A stretch of 7,194 bases of DNA from an uncultured Clostridia bacterium (GTDB lineage Bacteria > Bacillota > Clostridia > Oscillospirales > Oscillospiraceae), in contig CALERM010000134.1 in NCBI GenBank assembly GCA_937907715.1, positions 1 through 7,194 of the forward strand, in the 5' to 3' direction. The notes under the pieces are model-generated. The model was not told the origin of the DNA and searched no databases. It saw nothing but the letters and a program-made list of their open reading frames with translations. Made by a program: the position numbers and the translations under genes. Each line of letters opens with the position of its first letter. Position 1 is the first letter of the stretch. Below, piece by piece: positions 1 through 5,259 of the stretch.

Positions 1-2309
1 CCATCGCCGGTCAGAAGGTCGAGACGACCACGCGCATGGACGAGGACATCAAAAACGTCGTCGTCGGCAAGGTTCTTTCGATGGCGAAGCATGAAAACTC
101 CGATCATATGTGGGTCTGCCAGGTCGACGTCGGTGACGGCGAGCCGGTCCAGATCGTCACCGGCGCACAGAATGTCCAGGTTGGAGACCTCGTCCCCGTG
201 GCAAAGCACAATTCGTATCTGCCCGGCGGCGTCCACATCACGAAGGGTAAGCTCCGCGGCGTGGAATCCTGCGGCATGCTCTGCTCGTTCAAGGAGCTGG
301 GCTTGACTGTCAACGACTGCCCGACCGCCTATGAAGACGGCATCTGGATTCTCAACGACGAAGATGCGGAAATCGGCGAGGACATGAACAAGGTCATCGG
401 CAACGATGACTCAATCGTGGAATTTGAAATCACCAACAACCGCCCGGACTGCTATTCCCTGCTGGGTCTTGCGCGCGAGACGGCAGCTGCGTTCAACGTC
501 CCCATGCACCATCATGAGCCAGTTGTCAGAGGCGGCGCGGAAGGCGTGCTGACTGACCTTCTCGACGTCGAGGTTCCGGCGGACGATCTGTGCCTGCGCT
601 ACACCGCGCGCATGGTCCGCAACGTTAAAATTGCGCCGAGTCCGAAGTGGATGCGCAGAAGGCTGCGCTCTGCCGGCGTGCGCCCGATCAACAACATCGT
701 CGACATCACGAACTATGTCATGATCGAATACGGTCAGCCGATGCATGCCTTTGACTACCGCTACGTCTCCGGCGGCAAGATCATCGTCCGCCGCGCAGGC
801 GAGGACAAGACGCTCACGACGCTCGATGGCAACGTGCGCGACCTGCAGCCCGACATGCTCGTCATCGCCGACGAAACAAAGCCCGTCGGTCTTGCCGGTA
901 TCATGGGCGGCGAGAACAGCGAAATCGTCTCCGACACGGTCGACGTCGTTTTCGAGTCCGCGAATTTCTCGGGCGCCTCCATCCGCAAGACCGCGCTCGC
1001 GCTCGGCATGCGCACGGACGCTTCGGCAAAATTTGAAAAGGACATTGACCCCATGCTGACCGTTCCGGCAGTCAACCGCGCGTGTGAGCTGGTGGAGCTT
1101 CTCGGCGCAGGCGAGGTTATGGACGGCATGATCGACATCATCAACTACGTCCCCGCGCCCGTAACGCTTCCGCTGGAGCCGGAAAAAATCAACGCGCTGC
1201 TCGGCACCGAGATTTCCGAGGCGGATATGATCGAGTACCTGCGCCGCGAAGAGGTACCGGTTGTGGGCGGACAGATTCAGGTGCCCTCGTGGCGCCCGGA
1301 CCTTCGCTGCATGGCGGATATTGCTGAGGAAGTTGCGCGCTATTATGGGTATAATAACATTGCAACCACGCTCATGCGCGGCACAACGACGCGCGGCGGC
1401 TATTCCGAGACCGCGATGCTGGAAAATCAGGCGGGCGCCGCGGCAAGAAGCCTGGGCTACAGCGAGATTATCACCTATTCGTTCGTCTCCCCCGCATCGT
1501 TTGACGCGGTCCGCATTCCGAAGGACTCCCCCCTGCGCAAAACTCTGAAGCTCGTCAACCCGCTGGGCGAAGATACCTCCATCATGCGCACGATCATCCT
1601 GCCGAGCATGCTGGACATTCTCTCCCGCAACTACGCCATGAAGAACAAGGGCGTCAAGCTCTATGAGCTTGGCAGAGTGTATCTTCCGGTCGACGGACAG
1701 GATCTTCCCGAAGAGCCGCGCCACCTGATCTTCGGCACCTATGGCGAGCATGAAACCTTCTTCACAATGAAGGGCGAGATTGACGCGCTGCTGCAACTGC
1801 TCAACGTCAAGCCTGCCGAGTACGTCGCAAACCGCGAAAACCCGAGCTACCATCCCGGTCGCTGCGCCGACATTCTCATTGACGGCAAGCTCGCCGGTAC
1901 CATCGGTCAGATTCATCCGCTGGTCGCGGAAACCTACGGCATCGGCGGCGAGGTCTATGTCGCGGATCTCGACTTCACGGCGATCGAAGCTTCTCTTGCC
2001 GAAGAGCGCGTCTTCCACAGTCTGCCGCGCTTCCCGGCAGTCACGCGCGACCTGGCGCTGGTCTGCGACGAATCGCTCACCGTAGGCGAGCTGGAGCGCT
2101 GCATCTCGGGTGCTGCCGGTAAGCTTCTGCGCAAGATTAACCTCTTTGATATCTACCGCGGTCCCGGCATTGCCCCGGGCAAGAAGAGCGTTGCGTTCTC
2201 CCTTGAGCTGCGCGCCGACGACCGGACGCTCACCGACGAGGATTCCACCGGTGTTGTGGACAAGGTCCTCCAGGCGCTCAAGGAAGAAAAGGACGTCACG
2301 CTCCGCTGA
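1..2309 (+). CDS. pheT: Phenylalanine--tRNA ligase beta subunit (5' end outside window)
   Basis: This is the beta chain of the cytoplasmic alpha2beta2 phenylalanyl-tRNA synthetase, which charges tRNA-Phe. The reading frame is open to the left edge (codons from position 3, upstream of the ATG at 36). The visible start reads IAGQKVET, a mid-protein context in this family, so the true start lies upstream and roughly 30 residues are missing. Domains run in the family order. The tRNA-binding EMAP-like domain is at about 60-390 (VGKVLSMAKHENSDH). The B3/B4 editing domain is at about 560-1060 (GQPMHAFDYR, GIMGGENSEI). The B5 domain is at about 1160-1370 (PSWRPDLRCMADIAEEVARYYGY). The catalytic-like core is at about 1420-1960 (VNPLGEDTSIMRT). 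The C-terminal ferredoxin-fold anticodon-binding domain is at about 2020-2300 (LPRFPAVTRDLAL). The visible 768 codons fit a usual length near 800. pheS is normally just upstream, outside the window. I saw no clear terminator after the stop. Confidence 0.97.
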   Translation, partial: IAGQKVETTTRMDEDIKNVVVGKVLSMAKHENSDHMWVCQVDVGDGEPVQIVTGAQNVQVGDLVPVAKHNSYLPGGVHITKGKLRGVESCGMLCSFKELGLTVNDCPTAYEDGIWILNDEDAEIGEDMNKVIGNDDSIVEFEITNNRPDCYSLLGLARETAAAFNVPMHHHEPVVRGGAEGVLTDLLDVEVPADDLCLRYTARMVRNVKIAPSPKWMRRRLRSAGVRPINNIVDITNYVMIEYGQPMHAFDYRYVSGGKIIVRRAGEDKTLTTLDGNVRDLQPDMLVIADETKPVGLAGIMGGENSEIVSDTVDVVFESANFSGASIRKTALALGMRTDASAKFEKDIDPMLTVPAVNRACELVELLGAGEVMDGMIDIINYVPAPVTLPLEPEKINALLGTEISEADMIEYLRREEVPVVGGQIQVPSWRPDLRCMADIAEEVARYYGYNNIATTLMRGTTTRGGYSETAMLENQAGAAARSLGYSEIITYSFVSPASFDAVRIPKDSPLRKTLKLVNPLGEDTSIMRTIILPSMLDILSRNYAMKNKGVKLYELGRVYLPVDGQDLPEEPRHLIFGTYGEHETFFTMKGEIDALLQLLNVKPAEYVANRENPSYHPGRCADILIDGKLAGTIGQIHPLVAETYGIGGEVYVADLDFTAIEASLAEERVFHSLPRFPAVTRDLALVCDESLTVGELERCISGAAGKLLRKINLFDIYRGPGIAPGKKSVAFSLELRADDRTLTDEDSTGVVDKVLQALKEEKDVTLR

Positions 2310-2420
2310 TGCACCGGTGGTTTTCCTCCCGTCTGCTTTGTTGGTTGCCAATAATATATCTTGTGTGGCATTATGTCATCCGACGCAAAATCTTGTAACA
2401 TAAATGAAATGTTCAGGATA

Positions 2421-2449
2421 TTTACATTGCCCGGCAAATATACTATGAT
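2421..2449 (+). promoter_or_regulatory. Sigma-A-type promoter of ireB
   Basis: A -35 box TTTACA (2421-2426) is followed after 17 bases by a -10 box TATGAT (2444-2449). Both are one base from consensus. The boxes lie 36 bases upstream of the ireB start codon, so ireB can be transcribed independently of pheT. The 175-bp gap between pheT and ireB holds nothing else that I recognise. Confidence 0.75.
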
Positions 2450-2484
2450 ACTAACAACAAAACCGACGAAGGAGGTTAACCGTT

Positions 2485-2730
2485 ATGAACGACAATACGA
2501 TCAAATTTGTAGTTCCCGATGAAGCCGATCAAGAGATGAAAGCACTGCTCACAACCGTATACAGCGCGCTGAGTGAAAAGGGGTACAATCCCATCAATCA
2601 GATCGTCGGTTACCTGCTTTCCGAAGACCCGACCTATATCACGAACTACAAGAGCGCCAGAAGCCTCATCTGCAAGGTAGACCGCGACGAGCTGCTTCAG
2701 GAGCTGGTCCGGCATTATCTGTTCGATTAA
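2485..2730 (+). CDS. ireB: IreB-family regulatory phosphoprotein (UPF0297)
   Basis: This 81-aa protein matches the IreB/YrzL (UPF0297, DUF965) family almost end to end. The family core is seen as KGYNPINQIVGYLLSEDP followed by YITNYKSAR and DELLQELVRHYL. In Enterococcus faecalis, IreB is a small cytoplasmic substrate of the Ser/Thr kinase IreK and phosphatase IreP, and it negatively tunes cephalosporin resistance. That role here is inferred from homology. Thr5 in NDNTIKF aligns with one of the two N-terminal phosphothreonines of the enterococcal protein. The shorter N-terminus leaves no obvious equivalent of the other. The start is supported by AAGGAGG ending 9 bases before the ATG. In many Bacillota the gene is followed by ruvX. 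Here it is followed directly by a terminator, so it is a one-gene unit. Confidence 0.93.
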   Translation: MNDNTIKFVVPDEADQEMKALLTTVYSALSEKGYNPINQIVGYLLSEDPTYITNYKSARSLICKVDRDELLQELVRHYLFD

Positions 2731-2735
2731 GTTTC

Positions 2736-2766
2736 AAATCAGGCGGCTTACGCCGCCTGATTTTTT
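2736..2766 (+). terminator. Intrinsic terminator of ireB
   Basis: A perfect 11-bp stem (2737-2747 with 2752-2762) closes a 4-base TTAC loop and runs into a T tract at 2761-2766. It begins 6 bases after the ireB stop codon. The GC-rich core AGGCGGC/GCCGCCT makes it a strong rho-independent terminator. Confidence 0.93.
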
Positions 2767-2782
2767 ACGTGAAAACAAAGAT

Positions 2783-2811
2783 TTGCTTTTCGGGGAAAAA
2801 TCTGCTATACT
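2783..2811 (+). promoter_or_regulatory. Sigma-A promoter with extended -10, upstream of the 97-aa gene
   Basis: TTGCTT (2783-2788) and TATACT (2806-2811) are separated by 17 bases. A TGC immediately before the -10 gives the extended -10 form TGnTATACT. It lies just after the ireB terminator and leaves an untranslated leader of about 90 bases before the 97-aa gene. That leader holds a small GCGG/CCGC hairpin near 2866-2878 but no riboswitch that I recognise. Confidence 0.75.
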
Positions 2812-2906
2812 GTATGGTAGTATATGATTTTTGCCAGATTGCTCGGCATTTTTTGGGCGTTTTGCGGATTTTCCGCCGCAGCGCTACATGATCAAGGAGG
2901 TTCGTA

Positions 2907-3200
2907 ATGGCAGACGAAAAGACCGTCCTGCAATACAAGGGTCGTCCCCTGATGCGCAAGGACAACATGATTTACTACGGCTCCATGGCAGACTCGCACA
3001 TTGTCATGCTGCAGATTCTCGAGACCAAAAAGGTCCAGGGCACCGACGTTGCAACGCGCGTGAGCGTGGAGCTTCAGCTCACCGACCCCAACGCGAGAGC
3101 AAAGGACCGCATTGTGAAGAAGAGCGAGAAAGACGGCTTCTTCACCGCACTCGATCTGGGAAGCGTATGGCTCAGCCGTGCGCTGTCCGCAAAAAAATAA
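2907..3200 (+). CDS. Conserved-looking 97-aa protein of unknown function
   Basis: I do not recognise a named family, although it resembles small uncharacterised proteins seen in Clostridia. Translation is well supported: AAGGAGG at 2894-2900 sits 6 bases before the ATG, there is a promoter upstream, and terminators follow. The protein is soluble, basic at the C-terminus and has no signal peptide or membrane segment. Visible features are an N-terminal KGRPLMRKDN followed by MIYYGSMADSHIVMLQIL (residues 21-38), which looks like alternating beta strands. A second strand-like stretch is ATRVSVELQLTD (49-60). A lysine-rich KDRIVKKSEKDG (66-77) and a probable C-terminal helix, ALDLGSVWLSRALS, follow. 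It stands alone between ireB and spoVAD, each with its own signals, so context gives no function. A cytoplasmic housekeeping or regulatory role is only a guess. Confidence 0.85.
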   Translation: MADEKTVLQYKGRPLMRKDNMIYYGSMADSHIVMLQILETKKVQGTDVATRVSVELQLTDPNARAKDRIVKKSEKDGFFTALDLGSVWLSRALSAKK

Positions 3201-3223
3201 GTTCTTTCCTGCGTATACCGACA

Positions 3224-3260
3224 GAAGAAGCCGCACACAATATGGGTGCGACTTCTTTTT
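3224..3260 (+). terminator. First intrinsic terminator after the 97-aa gene
   Basis: AGAAG-x-CGCAC (to 3236) pairs with GTGCG-x-CTTCT (3246-3256). There is one internal mismatch (C3231/A3251) and a 9-base loop. A run of T follows at 3256-3260. It starts 23 bases after the stop codon at 3200. Confidence 0.75.
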
Positions 3261-3280
3261 CATTTTTCCATTCCTCTTTG

Positions 3281-3311
3281 CTGCGGCAGATCTCTGCCGC
3301 AGTCTTTTTTT
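3281..3311 (+). terminator. Second, tandem intrinsic terminator
   Basis: A perfect GC-rich stem CTGCGGCAG/CTGCCGCAG (3281-3289 with 3294-3302) has a 4-base ATCT loop. It is followed by TC and seven T residues (3305-3311). With the terminator just upstream it forms a double barrier, which isolates spoVAD from vegetative transcription of the upstream genes. Confidence 0.9.
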
Positions 3312-3319
3312 GCCCGCGC

Positions 3320-3348
3320 GCGTAAAACCCGGATTTCCCGGCATACTA
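3320..3348 (+). promoter_or_regulatory. Possible sigma-G-like promoter of spoVAD
   Basis: CATACTA at 3342-3348 fits the forespore sigma-G -10 pattern CATnnTA. GCGTA at 3320-3324, 17 bases upstream, matches four of five positions of the GHATR -35 pattern. The spoVA genes are sigma-G-dependent in Bacillus subtilis, which is the reason to look for it. The implied transcript would start almost at the ribosome binding site, and short patterns of this kind occur by chance, so this is tentative. Confidence 0.35.
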
Positions 3349-3368
3349 GGGAAAAAGGAGGGAACGTT

Positions 3369-4058
3369 ATGAATGAACTGCGAAAAGGCAGACAGAGCAT
3401 CGTCTTTCCCGATTATCCATCCATTGCGGCAAGCGCTGCCGTCGCCGGAAAAAAAGAGGGCGAGGGTCCGCTGCGCGCGGATTTTGATCAGGTCGCCGCA
3501 GACACAAAGCTTGGTCAAGCCAGCTGGGAGAAAGCAGAGAGCATGCTGCAGAAAACGGCGTTCGAGCTGGCGCTGCAAAAAGCGGCGATTGCCTGCGACG
3601 ACCTCGACGTTCTGTTTGCCGGAGACCTTCTCAACCAGTGCATCAGCTCCAGCTTCGCCGCCAGAGACACCGATCTTCCGTTTCTGGGTCTCTACGGCGC
3701 CTGCTCGACGATGGCAGAATCTTTGCTGCTCGCAGCGAGCTTTGTAAACGCAGGCTATGCAAAAAGAGCCGCCGCGCTGACGTCTTCACACTTTGCCTCC
3801 GCCGAGCGGCAATACCGCTTTCCCCTGGGCTACGGCGGGCAGCGCACGCCGACCGCGCAGTGGACCGTGACGGCAAGCGGCTGCTGTATTGTCTCAACTG
3901 GCGGCAAAGGACCGTTCATTGAGGGCGCGACCATCGGCAAAATCCGGGATTTCGGCATCAAGGACGCCAACAATATGGGGGCTGCGATGGCGCCTGTAGA
4001 TGTTAGAATTGCACCATACCCGATACCGCTACATAAGAAGGCATATGAACCTTACTGA
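3369..4058 (+). pseudogene. spoVAD: spoVAD, stage V sporulation protein AD, truncated at the 3' end
   Basis: SpoVAD is a thiolase-fold protein of the SpoVA channel complex, which moves dipicolinic acid into the developing spore and out at germination. Residues 1-209 match the family well. Landmarks are GDLLNQ (85-90), LYGACSTM with Cys112, TSSHFASAERQYRFP (138-152), GYGGQ (154-158) and DANNMGAAMAP (199-209). The usual protein is about 338 aa. After Pro209 (codon 3993-3995) the family sequence should continue with an AADTI-like stretch, but here it changes to VDVRIAPYPIPLHKKAYEPY and stops. About 130 residues, including the C-terminal half of the thiolase fold, are therefore missing. The start is fixed by AGGAGGG ending 6 bases before the ATG. 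spoVAC normally precedes and spoVAE follows, but neither is present. The truncated product is unlikely to work, unless a full copy exists elsewhere. Confidence 0.88.
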
Positions 4059-4498
4059 CACAGCATAAATCAAAAAAGGAGGGATGCCGCCTAATTTGCC
4101 TACGTCATCGGGTACATTTTTTAAGGAAAAGGCTTATCGATTGGAATTTTTTGAAAAGCATCCAGAGTCTATGAATAGTTTATGAATTCCCCTATCCACG
4201 TCAATCGTTTGAAATGGAACGGTTTGCTAGGGTGTATTCTTCCAACTGTCAACGTACCCGGACAGCGAGCCTTTTCACGCTGCGCTGCGTCATTTTTCCT
4301 TGCAATACGTCAGTATTCCTGCGAAAAAATGTCTTGCTCAGCGCAAAAATTCTTTGCTGCGGTCACATCGCCAGTTGAAAGAATACACCCTAAGGGATGT
4401 GCGCGGCACATTAAAATCAAATAAAGACTGACGGTCCAATTTCCTACCCTGCCTTCAGAAATACGCAGCACAGGGCAGAAAATGTTAATATGCGTTGC
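3996..4498. other. AT-richer gene-free stretch downstream of the spoVAD breakpoint
   Basis: This roughly 500-base stretch has no convincing gene. Its first part (3996-4227) is AT-richer than the backbone (hand count 35% GC over 4141-4200). In one frame it shows two short open stretches separated by a single stop: MLELHHTRYRYIRRH at 4000 on, and MPPNLPTSSGTFF through HPESMNSL at 4084-4185. The second has AGGAGGG directly abutting its ATG, too close for normal initiation. I do not recognise either piece. They may be debris of a degraded gene. The rest contains the palindromic element at 4228-4392, a short ATGTGC/GCACAT hairpin (4397-4411), and the promoter region of the next gene. I found no transposase. 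Confidence 0.6.
4228..4392. mobile_element. MITE-like palindromic element with 21-bp terminal inverted repeats
   Basis: The ends are inverted repeats: 4228-4248 matches the reverse complement of 4372-4392 at 20 of 21 positions (shared core AGGGTGTATTCTT). The interior is also palindromic: AATAC/GTATT (4304-4308 with 4313-4317) sits around a 4-base loop and CATTTTT/AAAAAATG flanks it. TGCGC/GCGCA sits further out, so the whole element could fold into a long imperfect hairpin. Both ends begin with TA, as expected if a TA dinucleotide was duplicated on insertion, the habit of IS630/mariner-type elements. It codes for nothing plausible. The alternative is a structured non-coding or intergenic repeat. 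Confidence 0.65.
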
Positions 4499-4509
4499 TT
4501 GAAGCAACG
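4493..4509. promoter_or_regulatory. Perfect 17-bp dyad, candidate XRE operator
   Basis: CGTTGCTT-G-AAGCAACG is a perfect 8-bp inverted repeat around one central base. It completely covers the -35 box (4499-4504) of the following XRE gene. Size, symmetry and position are those of an operator for a dimeric helix-turn-helix repressor, so autoregulation by the adjacent XRE protein is the simplest reading. No binding data can be read from sequence. Confidence 0.65.
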
Positions 4510-4527
4510 GGCAGTAAGCCGTATAAT
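4499..4527 (+). promoter_or_regulatory. Sigma-A promoter of the XRE regulator gene
   Basis: TTGAAG (4499-4504) and a consensus TATAAT (4522-4527) are separated by the optimal 17 bases. The -10 ends 27 bases before the start codon. The -35 is buried in the 17-bp dyad. Confidence 0.8.
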
Positions 4528-4554
4528 GAATCCATGCAAAGGAGAGATTGTACT

Positions 4555-5097
4555 ATGCTGAATGAAAATCTGAAACAGTTGAGAAAATCAAAAGGCTTGA
4601 CGCAGGAAGAACTTGCGCTGCAGCTTGGTGTGGTTCGTCAAACGATTTCAAAATGGGAAAAAGGACTTTCTGTTCCTGACTCGCAGATGCTGATAGAAAT
4701 ATCAGAACGATTTGACGTGCCGGTTTCCACTTTGCTGGGGGATACAATCGAGCCAGCCGAGAAGGAGGACTTGATCAAAATCATGTCGGACAAGCTCGCC
4801 CTTATCAATGAGCAGTTGGCAAATGCTGCGGAGAGAAAACGTAGGATCGCCCGAAGCCTTTCTTTTGCCGGCATTGCTGCTGCCGCTTGCTATCTGGTCT
4901 GGCAGGCTATTATCATGCTCCATGCCTATATACAGCCGGTTTCTTCAGAAAACGCAAGTGCTTCCGTGATTGGCGGTGCGGATGGACCGACCTCAATTTT
5001 CGTTTACAACTCCGGAACCAGCATAACAGGCATGATAATCATAGCTGTGATTCTGATTGTTTCTATTTGCGGAATATGCTTAACAAGAAGAAAATGA
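4555..5097 (+). CDS. XRE-family transcriptional regulator with two membrane segments
   Basis: This is a 180-aa helix-turn-helix regulator tethered to the membrane. The Cro/C1-type HTH covers residues 5-60, with the recognition region LTQEELALQLGVVRQTISKWEKG (15-37) and PDSQMLIEISERFDVPVSTLLG after it. A charged linker (65-100) leads to membrane segment 1 (about 102-124), a loop (125-156) and membrane segment 2 (about 157-176), ending in TRRK. Basic residues at 95-100 and 178-180 put both ends inside and the loop outside. The loop carries VIGGADGPTSIFV (138-150), resembling a conserved segment of sodium-translocating decarboxylase beta subunits such as OadB. I chose ATG 4555 over an in-frame TTG at 4495 because AAAGGAGA sits 9 bases upstream and the promoter lies between the two. 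Lower GC at the 5' end suggests transfer. It has no partner gene downstream, and its target and signal are unknown. Confidence 0.88.
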   Translation: MLNENLKQLRKSKGLTQEELALQLGVVRQTISKWEKGLSVPDSQMLIEISERFDVPVSTLLGDTIEPAEKEDLIKIMSDKLALINEQLANAAERKRRIARSLSFAGIAAAACYLVWQAIIMLHAYIQPVSSENASASVIGGADGPTSIFVYNSGTSITGMIIIAVILIVSICGICLTRRK

Positions 5098-5147
5098 ATG
5101 CCGTTTTCTTCCGACAGACTTTCATAGCGATTGCCTGATCAAAACGC

Positions 5148-5195
5148 AAAAACACCCCGCACCATGCGTCCAGAAAACGCACGGTGCGGGGCGTT
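5148..5195 (-). terminator. Intrinsic terminator of the minus-strand lipoprotein gene
   Basis: A 15-bp stem (5155-5169 with 5177-5191, one mismatch at A5164/C5182) has a 7-base loop. Read on the minus strand it is followed by five T residues (5148-5152) and then GCGTTTT. It lies about 65 bases after the lipoprotein stop. Read on the plus strand the downstream sequence is only weakly T-rich (GCGTTCGTTCC), so it may stop convergent XRE transcripts only partly. The rest of the 5098-5259 gap holds only a weak GAAGAAAA/TTTTCTTC pairing after the XRE stop. Confidence 0.88.
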
Positions 5196-5259
5196 CGTTC
5201 CATTATACGGTCTTCTATGCAGATATCCGTCGGACATGCGGGAAAGCGGTTCCCCGGCT

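Noticed and set aside
411..2351. A 646-codon open frame on the minus strand opposite pheT
   Set aside because: It lies wholly opposite a clear pheT with all expected domains. Its translation is rich in Arg, Ala, Asp and His without any recognisable domain, as expected from GC-rich codon bias. No ribosome binding site was seen at its start.
2310..2420. A terminator or riboswitch after pheT
   Set aside because: Only short pairings such as CACCGGTG and TTGG/CCAA are present, without a T tract or a known leader motif.
2892..3578. A 228-codon minus-strand open frame across the 97-aa gene and spoVAD
   Set aside because: It reads through two terminators and opposite two genes that have good ribosome binding sites. 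It has no recognisable family.
4182..4424. Open frames on both strands over the palindromic element (plus 4182-4424, minus 4310-4507)
   Set aside because: They arise from the inverted-repeat sequence itself, lack ribosome binding sites and resemble no protein.
4495..4554. An upstream TTG start that would add 20 residues to the XRE regulator
   Set aside because: It lies upstream of the likely transcript start (the -10 is at 4522-4527), and the HTH domain begins naturally at the ATG at 4555, which has its own ribosome binding site.
5087..5111. GAAGAAAA/TTTTCTTC hairpin after the XRE stop as a terminator
   Set aside because: The stem is 8 bp and AT-rich with a 9-base loop and no following T run, too weak to call.
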